This document shows, piece by piece, positions 11,861 through 22,580 of a DNA stretch of 64,000 nucleotides (position 1 is its first letter; every line of letters starts with the position of its first letter). The stretch is from NCBI RefSeq assembly GCF_030052815.1, contig NC_079505.1, forward strand, positions 63,671,309-63,735,308, given 5' to 3'. The DNA comes from Hevea brasiliensis (Eukaryota > Streptophyta > Magnoliopsida > Malpighiales > Euphorbiaceae). The notes beneath the pieces are model-generated. The model was given only the letters and a program-made list of their open reading frames with translations, had not been told where the DNA came from and made no database searches. The translations under genes and the position numbers were made by a program.

Positions 11861-12341
11861 GGTCATTGATGGCCATTAGTTTAAAGAAAATTAATCTTTA
11901 ATTTGTGATCTCATATTCAACTATCATAAAATTTAGTTAACCTTAAATTATTTATATCTTTAATAAATATTTTTATTACATTATTATATTTTCTATTTTT
12001 TTATTATGAAATTTTTATTAAAAAATTTGAGAGACAAAAAGTGTAATTTGCATAAAAATTTATAAAAATAAAATATAGATATTTAATTTATTTATAATTA
12101 GTATGTATTATTTTTTATGTTAATAATTTAATATTCTTTTTAGCTCACTTTCTTAAGATTAATTAATGCGTATTATTATTATTATCATTATGGCCAACTT
12201 ATGACGATTTAATTGAAATGACCAAGTAAATAGGAGATATTTTACTGTTATAAAAATTGAATTCGAATGTTTGTTGCTGTTTTTTAATTAAATAATATTA
12301 ATATAAATTAATTTTTTATTTAAATGCTTTTTATTTGTTTA

Positions 12342-14286
12342 TGTGACATCTCTTACTCGTCTACAGTGTAGCCGAGCAAGATATGTCACACAGTGTGCCG
12401 AAATACCATATCTTATCTCATTGATATTTATTATTTCTTAATTTATTTATTTATGGTCACTAAGTGAAATTTATGAAACAGGTATCATTTATATCTTTTA
12501 TTGAAATTATAAATTAATTTGAGGTTCCGAAAATTTTACAGAAAATCCGGCAGAGAGCCGATTAAAAATGGAGAAAACAGTTCTTTGGAACCTGTAGAAA
12601 ACACTTCCAAATATATTCCCAATTCTTCTAAACTTCAAATAATCAACATTTCTCAACAATTTCTCATCAAATTCTCAAATTTTCAATCATTCAATTCATA
12701 TCATATTCATACTCCAATCATAAATAAATACTCAAATTTTATTTATGAATACAATTTATAGATAATTTCATTAATACATAATCACATAAGTTTCATTATA
12801 CATGATAAAATAAAAGTTTAATTACAAAATTTACAAAAATTACAAAACACAAATTACAAAATGTAGCCTAGCATCCTACCAATGCACTGTAGCTGAGAGG
12901 TGACATAGGACACTAGCAGATCTGACTCTCACCCTGATTGGGGTCTACTGGGATCGCGCTCCGTATCTCTAGTACCTACGTGTGGCAAAAGCAACGCGCT
13001 AAGCAATACTGCTTAGTGGTGCCAATAATAAAATAAAAAGAGCTAAAATAAAATAAAATAAACATGCAGAGTGTATGCTGATTTTTTTATACAAACAAGT
13101 TTTTGGTACTTATTTGTAGTATTATTAATTTCATACTTTTTATATTAATTATTTGATTAAAATTTATCAATCTTTATTTTAGTTGCCCAAGTAACCTAGA
13201 CTAGTTGACTGGACTGGATAAACGGGTAAACTAGCACTGGGTACTAAGTACCTCGAGCCGTCACACTATCGGTCACAAAGTCTCCCGGTGTGTAACAGAA
13301 CAGCTGATAAGCTGACACGGTAATCGGGCACAAGGCCTAGTATCATAATAGTATCAGAATGGCTAAAAGCCATAAAATCACAGAATGGCCACTTAAGCCA
13401 TAATTCACAGAATGGCATGATGCCATATGCAGTACTGCTATCAGAACCCTATTGGCATGCCAACCTATCCAAACTAATCACACTAGGCCTACTAGGGCAT
13501 ATTACACTTTTAATTATACAATTCTTTGCAATTGAAGTTCAATTGTTACTATTCATTCCATTAGTCAACTAAAATTTTAACTTTTTTTATAGACAATAGG
13601 TATATTAGTTCTAATATCACCAACATACCATATTTTGCATTCTAAAATTGTCGGCATTGGTTGCCAATACCATTTCAAAGCTTAGTGTTGGTTATTTACA
13701 TTTTTCAGATTTTAAGCACTAAGTTTACTATTCCATTGGTCATTTGTACAGTAGAAATTTGATAAAATTCTCTTCATGAAAGTTGTACCTTTATGTGTCA
13801 TCTTTAATTTCCTTTTTGAATCACTCCATTTGGAGTTTTCTAGCTCAAGATATGCTAATTTTAGCAAGGCTGGCCGGATTGATATCTACCCAGAATTTCT
13901 AGGCAGAATTCCATTCTGCCAGCTTGGTGTCTTGATTTTTGGTGGGCAATTTCACTAAGTTATGGTCAGAATTTGAAGTTGTGTTCTTCATAAAAGTTGT
14001 CCTAAATTGTCTAAGATTTCCATTAATATAAATTTTAGGTCAATTGGACTTTCTACACTGAGTTATGACCAAATGAATGAATACTGTTCATTTGGTCATT
14101 TTGCCAAGGCAGAATGTGTGTTACCCAAATTTGATCAATTTTTAGGTCAGTCTATTGTAGTTTTATGGGCAGGGTTTCTTCATCAAAGTTTTGCTATTAT
14201 ATATCTAATTTCATGTCCAATTGGCCCTGCACCAATTGAACCTAATTATATATCTAATTTCATGTCCAATTGGCCCTGCACCAATT
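12342..14286 (-). repeat. family-A LTR, truncated (A3 3' LTR)
   Basis: Homologous to the 3' part of the complete LTR at 15136-18322, base by base from TGTGACATCTCTTACTCG to ACCAATTGAACCT. The 5' part, about 1.3 kb, is missing. A 42-bp segment (14196-14237) is repeated at 14245-14286. ORFs inside it are antisense reading of LTR DNA. Confidence 0.9.
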
Positions 14287-14289
14287 AAT

Positions 14290-15009
14290 TCTGACTTTCT
14301 CTACTTTTATTGCAGCTTAAACTAATTTGGTGAAGTCTGTAATTCCCAAGGCAGTAATCATCAGTTTAATATTGTCATTTAGCCCCCTCTTCAAACCTTT
14401 TGCACCTCTCTGCTTCTATGGGGACTATCTCCCTTCTGTAGCGGCTTAGTCTGACAAACTCCCTCTCATACTCTGCTACTGATAGCTGCCTCTACCTCAG
14501 GCTGATAAACTCTCTTCTTCTGTCTTCCAGGTACACACTTTCCACATACTTCTTCCTGAACTCAGTGAGGAAGAAGTCCCAGGTGATCTGCTTGGGCTGC
14601 ACCTCACTAGATATGGTGTCCCACCACTATAGGCGTCATCTTGGAGCAGAGACACAACACCCTCTAAGTTCTGCTCTGGGGTGCAATGGAGTTGCTTCAA
14701 TACCCTTATGGTTCGGTCTAGCCAATTCTCAGCTACCACCGAGTCATCTTCTTTCTTACCCGCGAAATCCATAGCTCCAAATTTTCTGAGCTTTTCTAAA
14801 TGTGACTTCTACTGTGGAGGTGGTGGCGGTGACATAACTCCGGCCATTTGTCTGAAGAATTCCACTATTTGCTGAAACATAGCCGGCGGAGGCTGTACAG
14901 GCACTTCTGGTGCTTGTGGAGTAGGTTACCCGCTGCCTCTAGCTTCAATCACTGGTGGAGCATGACTCTCTACCTCCTCATCGACTGCTCTCTGTGATGT
15001 GGGGTCCAT
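14290..15009 (-). pseudogene. gag: family-A Gag remnant (A3)
   Basis: Start ATG at 15009-15007 (MDP), placed about 110 bases after the PBS as in A2. The reading is a variable Pro-rich N-terminus, then SHLEKLRKFGAMDF, ENWLDR and VLKQLHCTPEQNLEG, then QDDAY and degenerate Gag-domain sequence to about VEKVRIN, where it joins LTR DNA at 14283-14290. Several frameshifts and stops break the frame; the longest piece is 14497-14772. It matches A2 Gag (45151-46155) along its length. The rest of gag and all of pol are deleted. No zinc knuckle remains. Confidence 0.85.
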
Positions 15010-15119
15010 ATCTTAATCAAAATAAGAAAACAAACAGATCTGCATTAGTGTCACCTCGACTCTTACAAATGCAATGCATGGTATGGACTCTATCTAGACC
15101 CATAAATGCCTAAACCATG

Positions 15120-15130
15120 CTTTGATACCA
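15120..15130 (-). other. family-A primer binding site (A3)
   Basis: On the minus strand TGGTATCAAAG lies 5 bases (TTTAG) after the LTR end, complementary to initiator Met-tRNA with one change (A for G). The leader to the gag ATG spans 15010-15135. Confidence 0.85.
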
Positions 15131-15135
15131 CTAAA

Positions 15136-18100
15136 TGTGACATCCCTTACTCGTCTACAGTGTAGCCTAGCAAGATATGTCACACAGTGTGCCGGAACAC
15201 CATATCTTATCTCATTGATATTTATCATTTCTTAATTTATTTATTTATGGTCACTGAGTGAAGTTTATGAAATGGATATCATTTATATCATTTATTGAAA
15301 TTATAAATTAATTTGAGGTTCCAAAAATTTTACCAAAAATCCAGCAGAGTGCCGACTAAAAATGGAGAAAACAGTTCTTCGGAACCTATAGAAAACACTT
15401 CCAAATATATTCCCAATCCTTCTCAACTTCTAATAATCAACATTTCTCAACAATTTCTCATCAAATTCTCAAATTTTCAATCATTCTATTCATATCATAT
15501 TCATACTCCAATCATAAATAAATACTCAAATTTTATTTATGAACACAATTTATAGATAATTTCATTAATACATAATCACATAAGTTTCATTATACATGAT
15601 AAAATAAAAGTTTAATTACAAAATTTACAAAAATTACAAAACACAAATTACAAAATGTAGCCTAGCATCCTACCAATGCACTGTAGCTGAGAGGTGACAC
15701 AGAACACTAGTAGATCTGACTTTCACCCTGACTGGGGTCTACTAGGATCGCGCTCCGTATCTCCAGTACCTACGCGTGGCAAGAGCAACGTACTAAGCAA
15801 TACTGCTTAGTGGTGCCAATAATAAAATAAAAAGAGCTAAAATAAAATAAACATGCAGAGTGTATGCTAATTTTTTTATACGAACAAGTTTCTAGTACTT
15901 ATTTGTAGTATTATTAATTTGGTACTTTTTATATCAATTATTTGATTAAAATTTATCAATCCTTATTTTAGTTGCCCAAGTAACCTATACTAGTTCACTG
16001 GACTGGATAAATGGGTAAACTAGCACTGGGTACCAAGTACCTCGGACCGTCACACCATCGGTCACAAAGTCTCCCAGTGTGCAACAGAACAACTGATAAA
16101 CTGACATAGTAATCAGGCACAGGGCCAAGTATCATAATAGTATCAGAATGGCTAAAAGCCATAAAATCACAAAATGGCCACTTAAGCCATAATTCACAGA
16201 ATGACATGATGCCATATGCAGTACTGCTATCAGAACCCTATTGGCATGCCAACCTATCTAAACCAATCACACTAGGCCGACTAGAGCATATTACACTTTT
16301 AATTATGCAATTCTTTGCAATTGAAGTTCAATTGTTACTATTCATTCCATTAGTCAACTAAAATACTGACCTTTTTTATAGACAATATTGGTTCTAATAT
16401 CACCAACATACCACATTTTGCATTCTAAAATTGTTGGCATTGGTTGCAATACCATTTCAAAGCTTAGTGTTGGTTATTTACAATTTTCAAATTTCAAGCA
16501 CTAAGTTTACTGTTCCATTGGTCATTTGTACAGTAGGAATTTGATAAAATTCTCTTCATGAAAGTTGTACCTTTATGTGTCATCTTTAATTTCCTTTTTG
16601 AATCACTCCATTTGAAGTTTTCTAGCTCAAGATATGCTAATTTTAGCAAGGCTGGCCGGATTGGTATTTACCCAGAATTTCTGGCTTGGTGTCCTGATTT
16701 TTGGTGGGTAATTTCACTAAGTTATGGTCAGAATTTGAAATTGTGTTCTTCATAAAAGTTGTCCTAAATTGTCTAATCTTTCCATTGATATAAATTGCAG
16801 GTCAATTAGACCTTTCTACACTGAGTTATGACCAAATGAATGAACACTATTCATTTGGTCATTTTGCCCAGGCAGAATGTGTGTTACCCGAAATTGGTCA
16901 ATTTTTACTTCAGTCTATTCTGGTTTTCTGGGCAGAGTTTCTCCATCAAAGTTTTTTCATTATGTATCTAATTTCATGTCCAATTGGCTCTGCACCAATT
17001 GAACCTACACAACTCAAGTTACAACTGCCCAAACCTACTGGACTCACATCTAGCCCTGCAGGTCACCAAAGGCAGCATATCTAACCTCAATTCCATTGGC
17101 ACAAATCACTTCAATTCCTTATCAAATATAGCCAAATGGTCACTAATTGACCATTACAACTTTAATTTATGTTCAATTGCATCAACCCCCCAAATTTGAG
17201 TTTCAAAACCCTAACCTTAATTGACCAAATCCTTCAATTCGTGCATCTTACTCCTAATTGTTGTATTAATCATATAATTCATACTAGGGGTAGCTAATAT
17301 GTCACTTTAAATCAAGAAATTCACCTAACCCTAACTCATGTCAAGGCTGGCCGAAATTCCATGGAACATAATCATGCATATTTAATTCATTTTTCATCAA
17401 GTTTTCAACTTAACCTAAATTCATGCTTAGAAGGAATTAAGAGTAAAGAATATGGCACTAACCTCTTTGGTGATTTTCTAAGCTTGTTCACACCTCACTT
17501 TCTTTCACTTTCTCTTCTTCTAATTGCTGCCCAAGTCTTGCTCTAGTGGTAAAGGTAATTTTTAGTGAAGGAAGGATGAGGTTTTGAGGTGAATTGAAGT
17601 GGGAAATGAAGCTTGGTAAAACTAAAAATGGAGGATTCTTCTCTCTAAGGGTTTTGGCCAAGAGTACAAGTGAGGAAGATGAGGGCATTTTATGCTTTTA
17701 TCTCTAATTTATCTCTTCATTTAATTTGTTAAATTGTGATTGGTAGTAAGAATTTTAATGACATCACATATTAGGTCATAATTAGGTTTTTTTTATTTTC
17801 AATTGGTTTTCTTTTTCTTTCTTATTTCTTAACTCATCTTTAATTTAATTTTTAGCAATGTTTATTCATATTTTATGTTGTAATAATTATTTATTTAACT
17901 GGACAAGTTGGCAAAAAATCATCTTTGAAGACGACATGACCAAAATGCCCTTCGTTTTGCTTAACAGACTAAAATTGTCTGTACCGATCTAAAAATTTTT
18001 CTAAGCATTTTCTTGGCATTATAATGCCATCAAAACCTCAATGACTTTTCTCTGGAGTTCCAAATATTATTTCACGAATTTTCCCCGGGTTTAGGGCTTC

Positions 18101-18322
18101 TAGCTGTGAAGACAGCAATTTCCCGTTAGGTCACCCATCACTAGGGCACCGGCTCATTTAACTTGGTTGTGTTTTATTTCTAAAATTTTTCTTACTATTA
18201 TTTGAGTTATTTATGACTCCTCACTCTAGTCTAGATATATTTTTAGACAGTCTGGCTATCCCGGCTGACACCAGTCACTGAAACAGTAGAATGTACGGAA
18301 TAGCTACAGTGAGGGTGTTACA
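15136..18322 (-). repeat. family-A LTR, complete, 3,187 bp (shared by A1 and A3)
   Basis: On the minus strand it begins TGTAACACCCTCACTGTAGC at 18322 and ends GATGTCACA at 15136. Upstream is the A1 pol end and polypurine tract; downstream are a PBS and gag. It contains the conserved hairpin at 16828-16862 and no gene. Confidence 0.93.
16828..16862. repeat. LTR hairpin, 14-bp stem
   Basis: ATGACCAAATGAAT, a 7-base loop, then the exact reverse complement ATTCATTTGGTCAT. The same hairpin is found in the other family-A LTRs. Confidence 0.85.
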
Positions 18323-18419
18323 ACTCTTTTCCTCTAATTTAAATTTCGTCCTTGAAATTTACCTGATACAAACAGTTGAGGGAACTGTTGCCTCATTATG
18401 TCTTCACTTTCCCAGGTTG
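18323..18419 (-). pseudogene. pol: A1 Pol C-terminal tail and polypurine tract
   Basis: The minus strand reads TWESEDIMRQQFPQLF and then SGKFQGRN, the usual end of a Tekay-type chromodomain polyprotein, followed by the purine-rich AGAGGAAAAGAGT (18323-18335) against the LTR start at 18322. The segment joins 22087-22580 once the solo LTR 18420-22081 and one GGTTG copy are ignored; the codons for EEAT and WESE then meet in frame. Confidence 0.9.
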
Positions 18420-21400
18420 TGTCACACCTTACACCTTTGTAAGGCATAACATGATCCCGTAGAATACCTAATGAACTACCGCACTTCGCCTACCAATAAC
18501 TCATTAAGTACCCTACAAGGGATTTTAAAACAATTTGCTTATTTTTGATAAGTGGTGAGCATTTTCTAATAAGTATTTAAAACATTTAGTTAATATTAAA
18601 ACTAGTTAATATTTTTTGTCCATTTTAGTTATCCGTAAATTTTATAAAAATTTTGATAGAGTTTCCTCTGTATTTTGAGAAAACCGTTCTTCGAATACCT
18701 GTAAAAAGCACTTCTAAAAATTTTTCTCAACAGCTGCTTCAATTTAATACTCAATCTCAATCAATTTCTCAAATTCACAAGTTCAATAATTCCTTCAAAA
18801 TACTGTCCATCAATATCATTTATTCATATTCCATTCAAGATAAACAATTTATATATTCATCATACTAAAATTTACATTCAGAAAGTCCAAACTAAAATTT
18901 ATTACAACTTTTATACAAACTTTGTACAAGCTGCTCAAGACCCATGTACATGTCCATACATTTATGTGCAATATATACATCAAAAGAAATATTTACAGTT
19001 AGGGTATAAATTATACCCGAAAACTTTAGGCTGGTAGCTTCTCACACCTCAGCAGCTCACCACTGCTTCCTCTAGTCTCTGTATCTGAGAAAACAATAAA
19101 AGCTATCGCTGAGTACTAGGACTCAGTGGTGCACAATATACTAAAATAATCTTTATGCAAAACTTAAAGCACATTCATTCAAAAATTTGGCTAAACATGA
19201 AAATTAAATACAATCATGCATTGTGAGATTTTACATGTAAACCAAGTTCATTTCAAAGTATCAAAACACATTTCATAAAACCCACAGTTAGATCATGCCA
19301 TTCGAAACAAATAGAATCTCAGAGGCTAAGAGAAATCACATGAATCTCAATAGCCAGAGGCTAAAGAGAAATCATATCACAAGGCTAGCTAGCTCAAATA
19401 TATGGATATCCATTCACATCCTCTTCTACTGGCACACCTCAACACTTCTCCAGAGAAGGAATCAAAATTCGAAACTAATTACCCCCACTAGTCATGCTAG
19501 TGAGGTGTTCAAATATATGGTCATGATACTGTGGTTTCAAAACTTATCTTAACAATTTGCTAAACATTATCTTTTCAAATATACATAATAACTTTCAACA
19601 ATTTAGATCAAACATCATAAGAATGCCATAATCCAATATTTCATATTATTCAAAACGATATGCAAAAGATGATTATAAAAGTATATGTTGTGCACAAACC
19701 TCAAACGAGTCGCCTGTTGGCCTTGACTCGACTCCTCGGGTTCTGTCCCGGTATTCTTTTCCACTGAAACACAAAATTTTCCAATGTTTCAGTACTAAAA
19801 CTTAAAATAAATCCAAAATAAACTTAACTTCACATTTACCTAGCTCTAACGTGTTAAATTCGACGTTCTCGAAATTTTGTGTTTCGGGTTACTATTCACT
19901 GCACTATTCAAGTCAAATTATTGACTTTCTAAGGCTTAATAGGTATGGGAACTCCAACTTCACCCACATACCACATTTTGGTCACCAAACTTGTTGGTTT
20001 TGGTCATTTGTTTAAAGCTTAGGTCATTTTGGCAAAATTGCTAATTTTCGGTTTTGGTTCTCCGAAGTTGCACTATTCCATTGGTCGATCTACTGTTGGA
20101 ATTTAACAAAACTTCCTTCATAGAAAATGTTCCTTATTGTCTTAAGTGTATTCTCATTTTTGGATCACCTCAATCGGAGTTTTGTAGCTCAAGTTATGGC
20201 CAAAATAAGTTTACTGTTCACGTGCACTGTTCATGCTGCAATTTTGGGTTCTGGCAGATTTTGATCCAACTTTGGTCAATAATTTGATCAAGTTAAGTTC
20301 ATAATTTGGTCTCACTTTCTTCATATGAAATGTTCTACTATGTCTTAGGTTTCCATCGGTTCAAGAATCGCCTAAATCCGAGTTTTCTAGAGAGAGTTAT
20401 AGCTATCCAAACATTACTGCCCAAATGAAAATCTGCAGAGTTGCAGGTTTGGTAACCTAACTTTGCTCAATAATTTGAATGGGTTAATGGCATAATTTGG
20501 GGTGATGTTCTTCATGAAAGTTTTATATCTATATGCCCTCTAACCCCTGGCCAAATTTCAGGTTAATTTGACCTGTCTAACTCGAGTTATGACCAAATGA
20601 AGTTAGTTTAGTGCAGTGGTAGCCTGCTATCAACTCACTTTGGTCAATTGTTTCACCAAGTTTTGGTCAGTTTTTGGCCATGGTTCCTTAATGAAAATTG
20701 TGCACTTTTATGTCTATTTTCATCCCCAATTGGTGGCATATCAATTAGACTCATAAAATTTGAGTTTTGGTCCTTCAAAGTGGGTTTGGTCATGCTGCCA
20801 GCAGCATGACCATTGACCTACGAATTTGGTTTAATTTCCTACCATTCCCACACAACTTATTTGGTCATAATTGACCACTATTTCACTTCACAAATAGGTC
20901 AAACATGCCATTTATGCATTTCTCCAAATTTTGGTTCACAAACCCTAGCCTCCAAACCCTAATTCACTTAAATTGTGCAATTAACTAAATTCAAAACTTT
21001 AAACCATAATCAATCAACTAAGTAGGGTTCCTAAACTCATTCAAACCCATTAAATTCATGCAATCCAAACTCCTCTCAAGCTGCCCGAATTTCAGTTTGG
21101 TCTCCAACAATTAATTTATTTTCATTTTAAGTTTATTTACAAGCTCTAGATGCCACACTAACACTAATTAACAAAAAAAATTGAAGTTTATAGTACTATA
21201 CCTTGAGCAGAATTTTCTTCCTCCTTTTCTTCAAATTTTTCTTCTTTCTTTTCCTTGAATCTTCTTTCTTAGTTGCCCAAACAAGGTCTACTTATGGTAG
21301 GACAATTTTGTATGGTTGGATTTTAGTTTTTCAAGCTCAAAAATGAGCTTTCATGGTGGTTTTGTGAGGGAGAGAAGAGAGTGACGTTTTTGAGAAGATG

Positions 21401-22081
21401 AAGATGACTTTTTGTTGTTAATTTTTTTATTTTCTTAATTTATTTTAGTTGATGGAAGACCACAAAATCCCATTTAATAAATAACTTAATTAATTTCTTA
21501 TTGACATCATTCATGATGTCATCATCTTTGACTTTTCCATCTTCTTTCTTTTTTTTTTCTATTTATTTTTTTCTATTAGTTCTTTAATTTAATTCTCGAT
21601 TCCGAAATTTTCTTTTTTCCGATTTTATTTGACAGTTAGGTCAGGAGTCAGCTCTCGGGGTCAATTGACCAAATTGCCCCTCGCCGGTTCATCCCGGTTT
21701 GCAAATAATCTAATATTTCTTCCGGCTCCCTGACCTAATTATTTGACTGACTTAACAGTTCTTTTTCATGATTTTCTCTTTTCCACTGTGTTCATAAGGG
21801 TCCTAAGGACCGCAACGTCACTTTTTACGGTTCGAAATTTGAGTTTAAAATGACTTCGCAGTCGTTCCCGAGGAGGTCACTCATCGCTGTGACTCTCGGC
21901 TCGTTTAACCTCTTATGTTCTGTTTTTCTTATTTGTAGTTAACTAATTAAACATTACTAATTATTTATGTTTATGGCTTCTCAAGTTGTCTTAGGTGTGG
22001 CCCTAATCCCATTAATTGTCCGGACCGACATCGGTCACCGGAACAGTGAAATCTACCAGGCTATGCAACGGGGGTGTTACA
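18420..22081 (-). mobile_element. solo LTR, family C, 3,662 bp
   Basis: Minus-strand TGTAACACCCCCGTTGC start and GTGTGACA end match the termini of the C2 LTRs, though the sequence is clearly diverged from them. It is flanked by the 5-bp duplication GGTTG (18415-18419 and 22082-22086). No internal region remains, so it is a solo LTR formed by LTR-LTR recombination. It interrupts the A1 chromodomain region. Confidence 0.93.
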
Positions 22082-22580
22082 GGTTGCCTCCTCGGTGTTG
22101 TGGTGCCTCAAAAGTACTTTCACCAGTGGAATTTGTTTGTTCCTCAATTCTTTCATTTCCCGAGCCAGGATCTGTATGGGTTTTTCTTCATATGTCAAGT
22201 CCGGTTGAATTTCAATCTCTTCCATGGAGATGACATGTGAAGGATCTGATCTGTACCTTCTCAGCATAGATACATGAAACACGATTGTGGATCTTATCTA
22301 GCTCTGGTGGTAAAGCTAATCTGTAGGTCACTGGACCCACACGCTCAATGACTTCATATGGGCCATGAACCTAGGGCTTAACTTATCCTTTCTTCCAAAT
22401 CTTAGTACCTTCTTCCATGGTGACACTTTGAGGAACATTTTATCGCCAACTGCATATTTTTATCTCTTTTCTCTTTAAGTCGGCATAAGATTTTTGTCTA
22501 TCTGAGGCAACCTTTAAATTGGCTTTTATCAATTTTACTTTCTCCTTAGTCTGTTTCACCAGGTTTGGTCCTACCAGCTT
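22082..22580 (-). pseudogene. pol: A1 Pol, integrase C-terminus and chromodomain
   Basis: The minus strand encodes the end of the integrase region (VGPVTYRL-like, then HVSMLRRYRSDPSHVIS) and the chromodomain start (YEEKPIQILAREMKELRNK, then PLVKVLLRHHNTEEAT). A chromodomain tail is known to guide chromovirus integration to marked heterochromatin. The 22061-22282 stretch is open; upstream to 22580 the frame is broken. The segment connects on the left to 18323-18419 and on the right, beyond solo LTR 22581-26281 and element D, to 39364-41897. Confidence 0.9.

Larger units (their letters stand above)
11051..12341. repeat. AT-rich tandem array, right part
   Basis: This is the array tail continued after the copia insertion: three subrepeats with TAA or ATT tracts, then the start of unit 4 at about 12191 (ATGGCCAACTTATGACGA, AATTGAAATGACCAAGTAAA). 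It is cut at 12342 by a gypsy LTR. No genes. Confidence 0.75.

Noticed and set aside
12519..12761. 80-codon frame, nearly repeated at 15313-15555
   Set aside because: Both are the same stretch of two family-A LTR copies. The repetition reflects LTR homology, not a gene family.
17000..17700. Possible host exon near 17361-17546
   Set aside because: The stretch is LTR sequence aligned with other family-A LTRs (for example 42540-42780). No splice-linked conserved protein was recognised.
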